From the NCBI GenBank assembly GCA_963580285.1, contig OY757020.1, positions 97,467,497 through 97,531,496 on the forward strand: DNA of 64,000 nucleotides. The letters run 5' to 3'. The position numbers and the translations under genes were made by a program. The notes beneath the pieces are model-generated. The model was not told the origin of the DNA. It saw only the letters and a list, made by a program, of their open reading frames with translations, and made no database searches. Below, one piece after another: positions 47,338 to 57,094 of the stretch (its first letter is position 1; every line of letters begins with the position of its first letter). This stretch comes from Lucinisca nassula (taxonomy: Eukaryota; Mollusca; Bivalvia; Lucinida; Lucinidae).

Positions 47338-48177
47338 AAAGCCTATGTAAAACCAAAGGGCCCCGGGGCGGGGGCATTTTCGGCCCCAGGGCTATTATTT
47401 GAACACTCTTGTTAGAGGTCCACTAGATGAAGCTTCATACCAAATATCAAAGACCTGGGCCTTCTGGTTTCAGACAAGAAGATTTTCAAAGGATTTCCCT
47501 ATATAAGCCTATGTAAAACCAGTGGGCCCTGGCGCGGGGACATTTTTGGACCCAGGGCTATAATTCGAAGAATCTTGGTAGAGGTCCACTACATGAAGCT
47601 TCATACCAAATATCAAAGACCTGTGCCTTCTGGTTCCAGAGAAGAAGATTTTTAAAGATTTTCCCTATATAAGCCTATGTAAAACCAAAGAGCCCCAGGG
47701 CGGGGGAATTTCCGGCCCCAGGGCTATAATTTGAACAATCTTGGTAGAGGTCCACTAGATGAAGCATCATACCAAATATCAAAGACCTGGGCCATCTGGT
47801 TTCAGACAAGAAGATTTTCCCTGTATAAGCCTATGTAAAACCAGTACGTCTCGGGGCGGGACCCCAGGGCAATAATTTGAACAATCTTGGTAGAGGTCCA
47901 CTAGATGAAGCTCCATACCAAATATCAATGAACTGGGCCTTCTGGTTTCAGACAAGAAGATTTTTAAATGTTTTTGTCTTATTTTCCCCCTTTTGTTGCC
48001 ATGGCAACCAGAGTTCTGCATGGAATGGAATTCTATGAGCAACTTTGAGAGAGGACCACCCAAAGATCATTTCTGCCAAGTTTGGTCAAAATCTGTTCAG
48101 CGGTTTAGGAGGAGATGTCGTTTAAAGGAATTGTGGACGGACATCCCAACGGACGACGACGGTGAGCAAAAAAAAAA

Positions 48178-48428
48178 TTCGATCTCAGAGTAAAAGTGCC
48201 CCTACACAATACCCTGAATTCCAGTAAAGGTGTCATACGCAGCCCAGAATAACGTCCTTGCAGCGATGAAGAAATCGTCGAAAACCTGAGAGACCTGGGC
48301 GTCATTGGTGTACGTAACATCCAAGTTCGTAGAACTGGTATATTAAAACCCAGCATTACTTACGTGTTGACTTTTAATACTCCGGTTCTGTCCAAGAAAA
48401 TCAAAGTAGCTTATCTTTCTGTAAATGT
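48178..48428 (+). pseudogene. Group B LINE ORF1, piece 2
   Basis: Reads FDLRVKVPLHNTLNSSKGV, a stop in place of L within SPELRPCSDEE, then ENLRDLGVIGVRNIQVRRTG and TFNTPVLSKKIKVAYLSVNV. Matches residues 125-208 of the intact ORF1. Bounded by H6 on the left and LINE copy 3 on the right. Confidence 0.88.
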
Positions 48429-48577
48429 TGATGATGATGATGATTTCGTGTTTAACGACGCGTCAACCCTCTTTGTGGGTCATAAGCGTCAAACGGTTGA
48501 TGGTTAAACGGCATGAATAATTATGATGATATTAAAAGTAAAAAGTCAGAATGATAATGTATAAAAATCTGAAACAG

Positions 48578-51500
48578 TTAAATCTTATGAAAAAGTCCAA
48601 TTTCTTTTAAGAATAAAATAATATTATCAACAGGTACATCTCGAAACAGTTGTTGCAAAGTGTCAGCTTTGAAATATAAAATACGTGAGGGCGAAAAGTC
48701 AACACAGTCAATTAAGATATGTTTCACAGTGAATGGCTGATCACAACCTACACAAGAAGGTTGATCATCACCATTAAAAATATAAGAATGAGTAACTCTA
48801 GTATGGCCGATGCGCAGTCGTGTTAATACTACGTCCTCTTTTCTGGAAAACTGTGGAGGAGAGCATTTTGTACTAACGACAGGTTTAATGGCATGGAGTT
48901 TGTTATTTATTGCACGGTCCCATTCGCCTTGCCATTCCGACAAGATGTATCTGTTGATAAATGGTTTAAAATTGTTAAAAGGAATTTTAAAAACAGATGG
49001 ATCAAGATTGAGCGATTCCTTTGCTTTCTTGTCAGCATATTCATTGCCGACAATGCCAATATGGCTCGGAAGCCAACAAAACAAGATTTGGTGTGTTTTA
49101 GAAATTTCATGATGTTTTTCGATCAATTTTTGAATTTGAGGATTTTTAGATGATGAATGGTCTAAAGCCTTAAGCACAGAAAGTGAATCCGAAAATATAA
49201 TTGCTTTTTGAATTGTTGAAGAACTGATAAAATCTAAAGCTAGGTCTATTGCTTTGGCTTCAGCTGTAAAAATAGATGAACCATCTGGAAGGCGCATGGT
49301 TTTGTGCGTATCTTTAGAAACATACGCACAGCCAACTTTATCTCCTTCTTTGGAACCATCAGTATAGACTTGCTGGTAATCATTGTAACGTGACTGCAGT
49401 ACCTGAAAGTTTTGTTTGAGAAGTATTGGATTTGATTCGGATTTTTTTCCATCATGTAAGTCGAAAAGAATAGAAGGTTGTTTAATACACCAAGATGGAA
49501 CTTCGGCGGTTTCATGTTTTTGAATATTTTTAAGGTCGATACCTGAATTTTCCAGCAGTGGTAAAATACGTAATCCAAAAGGTTTGATTGCTGTGGGTTT
49601 TGTTTCATACTTATCTACAAATTGAGGTCGAAATGAAATTTTGGATGCCGGGTTAGATGGATTTGCAGCAAGTCTGATAGCATACTGAAGAGAAAGTTTC
49701 TCTCTGCGCGAGGTTAAAGATGGTTCACCTGCTTCTACATAAAGGCTTAATACGGGAGAAGTACGGAAGGCTCCCATGGCCAGACGAAGGCCTTGGTGAT
49801 GGATAGTATCCAAGGATTTTAAATAGGACTTTCTGGCAGAACCATAAACAACAGACCCATAATCTAATTTAGATCTTATTAAAGACCGGTAAAGATGTAA
49901 TAAAGTATACCGATCTGCTCCCCAACTTGTATGAGCTAAAACTTTCAAAAGATTCAAAGCTTTTAAGCATTTCGCTTTAAGATATTTAATATGTGGAATA
50001 AAAGATAACTTTTGATCAAATTTGACCCCAAGAAATTTGGCTTCTTCAACGACAGGAATTTGTGATCCGTATAAAAACAGGGAAGGATGTTCGTGTTTCT
50101 TCCGTAGTTTACAAAAATGAACACACTGCGTTTTCGACTTGGAGAACTTGAAACCATTTTTATCAGTCCATTCTTCTATTCTTTTTAAATTTTGTTGTAA
50201 CTTTCGTTCAATTGTTTTCATATTTTTTGAACGGTAACATATACAAAAATCATCAACATACAATGAACAATCAGTTTTGTCGTCCAAACATTGTACAATA
50301 TTGTTTATTTTGATGTTAAATAGCGTAGTTGAAAGAATACTACCCTGTGGGACACCCTGTTCTTGATCATAGAAATCTGACAGGGTAGACCCCACACGCA
50401 CCTGAAACATGCGCTCCCCTAAAAAGCTTTCAATAAAACTGGGAAGTTTTCCTCTTAAGCCAATGTTATGTAGATCTTTCAATATTCCATAACGCCATGT
50501 TGTATCATATGCTTTCTCCAAGTCGAAAAAGACAGCCACTACGTGTTCTTTGTTAATAAAAGCATCTCGTATAAATGTTTCTAGTCTTATTAAATTGTCA
50601 TTGGTACTACGTTCCGAACGAAAGCCCGATTGATATTCTGAAATGAGGTTGTTGGACTCTAAGTACCAGACTAATCTCTTGTTTATCATTCTCTCCAATG
50701 TTTTACACAAACAACTTGTCAAAGCTATCGGACGATAATTTGTAGGTTCTGCGTGATCTTTCCCTGGTTTCGGAATTGGTACAACTGTAGCTACACGCCA
50801 ACTCTCAGGACAGACCCCCGTTTCCCAAATATTATTAAAGATATCTAAAAGTGTTGTAAGAGAACTTTTTGGCAGATACTTAAGCATCTGATAATGAATT
50901 TCATCGGGGCCGGTTGCCGTATCATGTGATTTTTCAATGGCTTCAACGAGTTCGGATAAGTTAAATGGTGTGTTGTATTCTTCGTGATTAAGGGATTTGA
51001 AGTTAAGTTTTCTTTTCTCCTGGTCCTTTTTGAAATTTCTAAAAGTGTCAGAATAATTACGCGATGATGAATTTCTCAAAAATGTGTGACCAAGAGTATC
51101 TGAAATATCTTTTTTTGTTGAAGCTATTGTGTCAAATTCAGTATTTAAATGTGTAAAACTAGAAGACTTTGTTTTTCCTGAAATTTTTCGTACCATATCC
51201 CAAACCTTTTTAATGGGGGTTTTATAGTTCAATTTGGAGACATATTCTCTCCATGACTTTCGTTTGGAAGCTCGGATTGTTCGCCGAGCTTTAGCTCTAA
51301 AAACTTTTACGTCGTTGAGCTTTTCTGAAGTGGGACTTTTGCAGAACTTATTTAGAGCCTGTTTACGCTTTTTAATAGCTTCTTTACAGTCATTATTAAA
51401 CCAAGGCTTGCTTTTCTTAGTATTTGTGGAGGTCTTTGGAATGCATTGTTCTGATATGTTAATAAGTGTATCTGTGAAATCAGAAACAATGTCAGATGAT

Positions 51501-52264
51501 TCATTTAAGTGATCAACTGATAACTCTTCTTCACATAAATTATGGAATAATTCCCAGTCGGCTTTATTCATTTTCCATTTCTGGTTACAGTCTTCATCTG
51601 GTTCGTTTACGCTCTCTATTATAACAGGAAAGTGATCACTTCCGCACTGATCATCATGAACAGACCAGTCATAGTCCAAGAAGAGAGATGGGTGACACAA
51701 AGAGAGATCTAAAGAAGACAAATGACCTGTCGCAGGGTGAAGGTAAGTATAAGATTTATCATTCATCAAGCAAAGATCGTTCTTTGCAATAAAATCTTCG
51801 ACAAGTACTCCTCTGTTATTGACATCTTTACAGCCCCATAGAATATTGTGACCATTGAAGTCGCCAACTAAAAGATATGGCGATGGAAGTTGACTCAGCA
51901 ATGAGTCAAGATGTTCGGGCTTTAAAGAAAATGAGGGTGGAATATATAGAGAGCAAACTGTAGTTTCTTTATCCAGAGAAACCGATACTGCTACAGCTTG
52001 AAGGTCGGTTTTTAATTTGATCTCTCTTTGTGGTAAACATGATTTAACAAAAATTGAGCTGCCACCAGATGGTTTGTTACCATCAGAATAGATATAGTTG
52101 TATGTATTGAAACCCCTGACATCTATGTTGTCATCAGTTTTTAAAAAAGTTTCTTGCAAACAAAACACCGATGGGGTTAGTAGCGAAATAAGTAATAAGA
52201 GTTCATTATAATTTGATTTAAGACCTCGACAATTCCATTGTATTATTTTGTGTTTTAAATCCAT
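48578..52264 (-). CDS. LINE ORF2 polyprotein, intact, 1228 aa
   Basis: Nicks target DNA, primes on it and copies the LINE RNA. Residues 1-215 are an APE-type endonuclease: QWN 9-11, E38 in QET, GDFN 134-137, SDH 209-211. RT spans about 480-760: FDLEKAYD 580-587, QGVPQG 636-641, YVDD 669-672. RNase H spans about 965-1085: D969 in YTDGS, E1002, D1026 in FSDS, D1078 in ADKKAKE. A C-terminal Cys/His module has C1171, C1174, H1182 and C1187. The start in AAAATGG lies 32 nt after the ORF1 stop. Two residues look private next to copies 2 and 7: Y463 (His elsewhere) and K748 (Ile elsewhere, after FLGV). Whether they matter is unknown. Confidence 0.95.
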   Translation of the reverse strand: MDLKHKIIQWNCRGLKSNYNELLLLISLLTPSVFCLQETFLKTDDNIDVRGFNTYNYIYSDGNKPSGGSSIFVKSCLPQREIKLKTDLQAVAVSVSLDKETTVCSLYIPPSFSLKPEHLDSLLSQLPSPYLLVGDFNGHNILWGCKDVNNRGVLVEDFIAKNDLCLMNDKSYTYLHPATGHLSSLDLSLCHPSLFLDYDWSVHDDQCGSDHFPVIIESVNEPDEDCNQKWKMNKADWELFHNLCEEELSVDHLNESSDIVSDFTDTLINISEQCIPKTSTNTKKSKPWFNNDCKEAIKKRKQALNKFCKSPTSEKLNDVKVFRAKARRTIRASKRKSWREYVSKLNYKTPIKKVWDMVRKISGKTKSSSFTHLNTEFDTIASTKKDISDTLGHTFLRNSSSRNYSDTFRNFKKDQEKRKLNFKSLNHEEYNTPFNLSELVEAIEKSHDTATGPDEIHYQMLKYLPKSSLTTLLDIFNNIWETGVCPESWRVATVVPIPKPGKDHAEPTNYRPIALTSCLCKTLERMINKRLVWYLESNNLISEYQSGFRSERSTNDNLIRLETFIRDAFINKEHVVAVFFDLEKAYDTTWRYGILKDLHNIGLRGKLPSFIESFLGERMFQVRVGSTLSDFYDQEQGVPQGSILSTTLFNIKINNIVQCLDDKTDCSLYVDDFCICYRSKNMKTIERKLQQNLKRIEEWTDKNGFKFSKSKTQCVHFCKLRKKHEHPSLFLYGSQIPVVEEAKFLGVKFDQKLSFIPHIKYLKAKCLKALNLLKVLAHTSWGADRYTLLHLYRSLIRSKLDYGSVVYGSARKSYLKSLDTIHHQGLRLAMGAFRTSPVLSLYVEAGEPSLTSRREKLSLQYAIRLAANPSNPASKISFRPQFVDKYETKPTAIKPFGLRILPLLENSGIDLKNIQKHETAEVPSWCIKQPSILFDLHDGKKSESNPILLKQNFQVLQSRYNDYQQVYTDGSKEGDKVGCAYVSKDTHKTMRLPDGSSIFTAEAKAIDLALDFISSSTIQKAIIFSDSLSVLKALDHSSSKNPQIQKLIEKHHEISKTHQILFCWLPSHIGIVGNEYADKKAKESLNLDPSVFKIPFNNFKPFINRYILSEWQGEWDRAINNKLHAIKPVVSTKCSPPQFSRKEDVVLTRLRIGHTRVTHSYIFNGDDQPSCVGCDQPFTVKHILIDCVDFSPSRILYFKADTLQQLFRDVPVDNIILFLKEIGLFHKI

Positions 52265-52296
52265 TTTAAGGAGAGATATTTAAAGACTAGAAACTA

Positions 52297-53691
52297 TTAT
52301 GGAGGTGCAATTGGTGATATAGATCTGCTACCACCAGCTCGTGGTGTGGCAGACCTCGATCTGTTATTGCCACTTGGTGATGATGGAGTTTCAGTCAACT
52401 CCATATCACTGTCACTCAAAGATCCGAATCTGTTCTGAAATTTTATATTGTCTCTTTCCATTTTACGTTGTCTGTCTGTTTGTCTTTGAGACAATTGATG
52501 TTTTTTTATCGGATCTTGCGACCCCTTATTAGTTCGACCTGGGTCGGGTTTCTCTTTTACATTCGGCGCTGGCTTCGGTACGGTCGCTGTCGACCGATCC
52601 GAAGCAACCTGGATTGCGCCTTTTGATAAATTGGTTGAACTTTGTGGTGCTGGAGTGGATTTACTCCATGCACCAGACTTTTTCAGTTCAGCAATGTATG
52701 ATTCAGCAGTCTGTGTTGCGGAGCTGGTACATTTTACACCAGCACCCTTTGTGATGCTGGCGAAACTGGTGGTTGGTGTTATGTATCGCTCTTCGACAAT
52801 CTTCCGCGCTTCTGGGAATGTTATCCCCCTTTGGTATTTGACGGTAAGTATTTCTTTTTCTTTTTTCCACGCCGGACAGTCTCGGGAGAAAACAGCATGT
52901 TTGCCATCACAATTTACGCATTTGGGTTCATTTTTGCAGTTGAGGTGATTATCAACATGCTTTTCTTCACCACAATTAGGACAGAGTTTTTTTCTCTGAC
53001 ATCTGCTTTCGTGATGGCCAAAAGCCTGACAAGAGTAACATCTAAGAGGGTTTGGGATGTATACCTCTACGTTAATGGAAAGATATGCTACTTTGATTTT
53101 CTTGGGTAGAATTGGTGTATTAAAAGTCAACACATAAGTTGCTGTTGGTTTTAGTACACCATTTCTACGAACTTGAATGTTACGAACACCAACAACTCCC
53201 TGATCCTTAAGGTTATCGACTATCTCTTCATCTGAGCAAGGACGCAGTTCTGGACTGCGAATCACTCCCTTAGATGAATTGAGCGTGTTATGTAAAGCGA
53301 CTTTAACTTTTAGATCAAAGAGTTTGTTGGTGTTTAGCAGGCTTACCACTTGCTGTTTTTTCTCGACTTCCAAGAGAAGATCACCCGATTTGAGTTGTTT
53401 TATACTCTTAGGGTGTCCGGCAATGGAGAGAATACTTTTCTCGATGACGAAGGGGGAAAGGCTAGATACAGTTCGTGTATCGTCAAGTGACGTAACGACC
53501 AAGAAACGCGGAACATTGTCAAAATTTGGTTCAGCAGACTGCTGACTAGATTGTTGACTTGACTGCTGACTGGATTGTTGACTGTGTTCATCCGATTCGG
53601 ATGAATCTTCTTGTTTTTTACGTTTAGGTGCGTTGTGGTTAGGTGATTTGCGGTTAGGTGATTTGCGGTTATGTTTTTTTCCAGGAGCCAT
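52297..53691 (-). CDS. LINE ORF1 gag-like nucleic-acid-binding protein, 464 aa
   Basis: Likely binds the LINE RNA into a particle. Residues 1-30 are basic (KKHNRKSPNRK), 36-52 are SQQ repeats, and 60-210 form a region of RRM-like length with alternating hydrophobics. Three zinc knuckles follow: C218-C221-H226-C231, C237-C240-H245-C252 and C258-C261-H265-C272. The tail is Ser/Thr/Pro-rich and ends SRSISPIAPP. ATG at 53691-53689 is the first in frame and matches the start in copy 4. Group B relatives have a different N-terminus (MGR...NTTKRKK). The RRM-like assignment is an inference from layout. Confidence 0.92.
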   Translation of the reverse strand: MAPGKKHNRKSPNRKSPNHNAPKRKKQEDSSESDEHSQQSSQQSSQQSSQQSAEPNFDNVPRFLVVTSLDDTRTVSSLSPFVIEKSILSIAGHPKSIKQLKSGDLLLEVEKKQQVVSLLNTNKLFDLKVKVALHNTLNSSKGVIRSPELRPCSDEEIVDNLKDQGVVGVRNIQVRRNGVLKPTATYVLTFNTPILPKKIKVAYLSINVEVYIPNPLRCYSCQAFGHHESRCQRKKLCPNCGEEKHVDNHLNCKNEPKCVNCDGKHAVFSRDCPAWKKEKEILTVKYQRGITFPEARKIVEERYITPTTSFASITKGAGVKCTSSATQTAESYIAELKKSGAWSKSTPAPQSSTNLSKGAIQVASDRSTATVPKPAPNVKEKPDPGRTNKGSQDPIKKHQLSQRQTDRQRKMERDNIKFQNRFGSLSDSDMELTETPSSPSGNNRSRSATPRAGGSRSISPIAPP

Positions 53692-54241
53692 AAGAAAAAA
53701 ATTCTAGTTTCGTCCCAAGTGCTCTCCGCCCTCCGTGGAGCCCTACAAGGGAACACCATACTGGAGTGGTTATCCAACTCGCAGATGTTAGAGATACACG
53801 TGAGATATACTCGTATAAACAAAATGCCTACACGATTGATCCGTTAAGCCACCGCCTTCTAGAGATAAAAAGACAGAAAAGGGTAAGGCAAATGGGCATA
53901 TGGTTGGTATCAGGAAAGATACAAAAAGAGTTGAAGAGAAAGCAAAGCGGTATCTCTAGGGCTCGGCGTGACCAGCCGATTGACCGTGCCGGACCGCACG
54001 GCCACCCGTCTACACCGAAAAGCCAGGCCAAAGAGGCGTGTTGGGTACCTGAAGCACCGCCACCTCAGGTAACCCTCAACCTCCAGGATCCCTTCTTCCG
54101 GCTTACAGGACGCCACCCACGGCAAACGGGTGGTACTTCCTTTAGATCTTCCCAGTGGGCACAAAGACCACAGCGGCAATGTGCCCAGTGGGAATTGAGC
54201 CCCCAGGGCCACGGCAAGGCAGGAAGTCTAATACCTGGGGG
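53692..54241 (-). promoter_or_regulatory. LINE 5' UTR with a group A-specific extension
   Basis: The proximal 180 bp (53692-53869) are shared with group B elements (CGTCCCAAGTGCTCTCCGCC). The distal part, 53870-54241, occurs only in this copy and in copy 4 (56721-57094). LINEs of this type usually carry an internal promoter at the 5' end; I see no defined promoter motif. Plus-strand frames across it are shadows. Confidence 0.7.
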
Positions 54242-54817
54242 TTCTGTAAATGTAGAGGTATATATACCAAACCCTCTCAGATGTTACTCGTGTCAGGTTT
54301 TCGGTCAACACGAAAGCAGATGTCTGTAGAAAAAACTGTGGTGAAGAAAAACATGATGATACGAGATTCAAAACTAAGAATGAAGCCAAATGCGTCAATT
54401 GTGGGGGTAAACATGCAGTTTTCTCTCGAGATTGTCCGGCATGGAAAAAGAAAAAGAAATACTGTCAAATACCAAAGGTCGATAACATTTCCGGAAGAGA
54501 GGACAATTGTTGAAGAACGTTACAAAATACCAACCACCAGTAACGCCAGCATCACAAAGGGTCACGAACAGTGGCACGCAGACTTTTGAATCGTTCATTG
54601 CTGAACTGAAAAAATCTGGTGCATGGAGTTCTACTCCAGCACCACAAAGTTCAAAATTGCGCAATCCAGGTTGCTCCGGTGGTTCGGTCGCTGTAGCGAC
54701 CCGAAGCCAGAGCCGCATGTAAAAGAGAAATCCGACTCCGGTCGGACCAGTAAGGGATCGGAAGAACCAATCCCAACAGATTGCACACAAATATGGCTAC
54801 CGCCTGACGAGGATTTT
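54242..54817 (+). pseudogene. Group B LINE ORF1, piece 3
   Basis: Reads VNVEVYIPNPLRCYSCQVFG then HESRC, a frameshift, the knuckles NCGEEKHDD and CVNCGGKHAVFSRDCPAWKK, another shift near 54475, and ESFIAELKKSGAWS, STPAPQSSKLRN. Matches residues 207 to about 380 of the intact ORF1. Ends where SINE A starts at 54818. Its ORF2 is not found downstream. Confidence 0.87.
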
Positions 54818-54995
54818 GGTTGGTTGGTTTGAGGTTTAACGTCCCCGTCAACACTGTAAAGGTCATCTTGGAGACGTTGCTTCTAATTTTGTGGGACTTT
54901 TACCCGACATTGAGATGAAATGACATCTCGAGCCCTGTCGCCCAATGAAACCAATAGGGTTTATTAGCATGGACGGACCGCCTCGCACCGAGGTT
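54818..54995 (-). repeat. SINE A, 5'-truncated
   Basis: Tail-side GGTTGGTTGGTTTGAGGTTT through GCACCGAGGTTG. It lies exactly between the plus-strand B ORF1 and the minus-strand LINE copy 4. Confidence 0.8.
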
Positions 54996-55151
54996 GAAAC
55001 GCCTGACACCAATGTTGTCATCAGTTTTGAAAAAGTTTCTAGCAAACAAAAAAACCGATGGGTTTAATAACGAAATAAGTAATAAGAGTTCATTATAATT
55101 TGATTTAAGACCTCGACAATTCCATTGTATTATTTTGTGTTTTAAATCCAT
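54996..55151 (-). pseudogene. LINE ORF2 N-terminal remnant (copy 4)
   Basis: MDLKHKIIQWNCRGLKSNYN and ELLLLISLLNPSVF keep the QWN motif. A frame change follows near the QET position, then similarity ends at GVRRFN. Non-functional. Confidence 0.85.
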
Positions 55152-55176
55152 TTTATGAAGAGATGAAGACTAGAAA

Positions 55177-56542
55177 CTATTTTGGAGCTGCAATTGGTGA
55201 TATAGATCTGCTACAACCACCTCGTGGTGTTGCTGACCTCGATCTGTTATTGCCACTTGGTGATGATGGAGTTTCAGTGAACTCCATATCACTGTCACTC
55301 AAAGATCCGAATATGTTCTGGAATTTTATACTGTCTCTTTTCATTTTACGTTGTCTGTCTGTCTTTGAGATGTTTGTTTTTTGATCGGATCTTCTGACAT
55401 CTTATTAGTTCGACCTGAGTCGAGTTTCTCTTTTACGTGCGGCGCTTGCTTCGGTACGGTCGCTGTCGACCGATCCGGAGCAACCTGGATTGCGCCATTT
55501 GATAAATTGGTTTAACTTTGTGGTGCTGGAGTGGGTTTACTCTATGCACCAGATTTTTTTCAGTTCAGCTATGCATGATTCGACAGTCTGTGTAGCGGAG
55601 CTGGAAACTTTTACACCAGCACCCTTTGTGATGCTGGCGTAACTGGTGGTTGGTGTTGTGCATCGCTCTTCAACAATTTTCCGCGCTTCTGGGAATGTTA
55701 TCCCCCTTTGGTTTTTGACAGTGAGTATTTCTTTTTCTTTTTTCCAAGCTGGACAGTCTCGGGAGAAAACAGCATGTTTTCCACCACAATTCACGCATTT
55801 GGCCTCATTTTAGCAGTTGAGGTGAATCTCAACATGTTTTTCTTCACCACAATTAGGACAGAATTTTTTCCTCTGACATTTGCTTTCGTGATGGCCAAAA
55901 GACTGACAAGAGTAACATCTAAGAGGGTTTGGGATGTATACCTCTACGTAAATGGAAAGATATGCTACTTTGATTTTCTTGAGTGTATTAAAAGTCAACA
56001 CATAAGGGGCTGTTGGTTTTAGCACACCATTTCTACAGACGTTAATGTTACGAACACCAATAACTCCCTGATCCTTCAAGTTATCGACAATCTCTTCATC
56101 TGAACAAGGACGCAGTTCTGGGCTGCGAATCACTCCATTAGATGATTGAGTGTGTTATGTAGCGAGACTTTAACTTTAAGATCAAAGAGTTTGTTGGTGT
56201 TTAGCAGGCTTACCACTTGCTGTTTTCTCTCAACTTCCAAGAGAAGATCACCCGATTTGAGTTTTTTAATACTCTTAGGGTGTCCGGGAATGGAAAGAAT
56301 GCTTTTCTCGATGACAAAGGGAAAAAGGCTAGATACAGACCGGGTAGCATCAAGTGACGAGATTACCAAGAAACGCGGAACCTTGTTGAGATTTGGTTCA
56401 TCAGACTGCTGACTAGATTGTTGACTTGATTGCTGACTGGATTGTTGACTGTGTTCATCCGATTCGGATGAATCCTCGTCTTTTTACGTTTAGGTGCGTT
56501 GCGGTTATGTGCGTTGCGGTTATGTTTTTTTCCATTTGCCAT
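55177..56542 (-). pseudogene. LINE ORF1, decayed (copy 4)
   Basis: Same order as the intact ORF1: SQQ-type N-terminus, SLDATRSVSSLFPFVIEKS, CYSCQSFGHHESKC and CPNCGEEKHVEIHLNC. Frameshifts near 56130, 55805 and 55540, a stop within CKNE (TAAAATGAGG side) and a short SQQ segment. All three knuckle regions are recognisable but in different frames. Confidence 0.87.
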
Positions 56543-57094
56543 AAGGAAAAAATCCTAGTTTCGTCCCAAGTGCTCTCCGCCCTCCGTGGAGCCCTACAAG
56601 GGAACACCATAATGGGAGTGGTTATCCAACTCGCAGGTGTTAGAGATACACGTCAGATATACTCGTATAAACAAAATGCCTACACGATTGATCCGTTTAG
56701 CCACCGCCTTCTAGAGATAAAAAGACAGAAAAGGGTAAGGTAAATGGGCATATGGTTGGTATCAGGAAAGATACAAAAAAAAAGTTGAAGAGAAAGCAAA
56801 GCGGTATCTCTAGGGCTCAGCGTGACCAGCCGATTGACCGTGCCGGACCGCACGGCCACCCGTCTACACCGAAAGGCAAGACCAAAGAGGCGTGTTGGGT
56901 ACCTGAAGCACCGCTACCTCAGGTAGCCCTCAACCTCCAGGATCCCTTCTTCCGGCTTACAGGACGCCACCCACGGCAAACGGGTGGTACTCCCTTTAGC
57001 TCTTCCCAGTGGACACAGAGACCACAGCGGCAATGTGCCCAGTGGGAATTGAGCCCCCAGGGCCACGGCAAGGCAGGTAGTCTATTACCTCGGG

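Larger units (their letters stand above)
43841..48177 (+). mobile_element. Helentron-like element H6, inserted in group B ORF1
   Basis: Opens ACAAGAGGACCATGATGGTC and ATCGCTCACCTGAG; ends near ACGGACGACGACGGTGAGC plus an A run, without the usual hairpin. The core units match H2 (CCACTAGATGAAGCTTCATA, GGGCATTTTTGGCCCCAG). It splits the coding frame of a LINE ORF1 between LLKTN and FDLRVKV, with no TSD visible. A Tc1 transposon, SINE C and SINE A are nested inside. Confidence 0.6.
48429..54241 (-). mobile_element. LINE copy 3: full-length I/Nimb-like element
   Basis: 5813 bp between copies of TTCTGTAAATGT (48417-48428 and 54242-54253). On the minus strand: a 550-bp 5' UTR (54241-53692), ORF1, a 32-nt spacer, ORF2, a 149-bp 3' UTR and a TCATCATCATCATCA tail. 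Both ORFs are open. The domain order endonuclease-RT-RNase H plus a gag-like ORF1 with CCHC knuckles fits the I superfamily; Nimb-like is my best guess without a tree. It landed in ORF1 of the group B element. Possibly competent for retrotransposition. Confidence 0.93.
54996..57094 (-). mobile_element. LINE copy 4: 5' part only, group A, decayed
   Basis: Contains the full 5' UTR (56543-57094, with the group A extension), ORF1 and the first 50 or so codons of ORF2, then stops at SINE A. Losing the 3' end is not what incomplete reverse transcription gives, so a later deletion or rearrangement is likely. Its 5' tip CCCGAGGTAATAGACTACCT matches CCCCAGGTATTAGACTTCCT in copy 3. Confidence 0.85.

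Noticed and set aside
48810..49112. Conserved 100-codon gene on the plus strand, also seen at 38197, 58296 and 61189
   Set aside because: Antisense to LINE ORF2. Its conservation follows from that of the LINE.
53766..54329. 187-codon plus-strand gene
   Set aside because: Runs antisense through the LINE 5' UTR and across the insertion junction into group B ORF1, so it is an accidental fusion frame.
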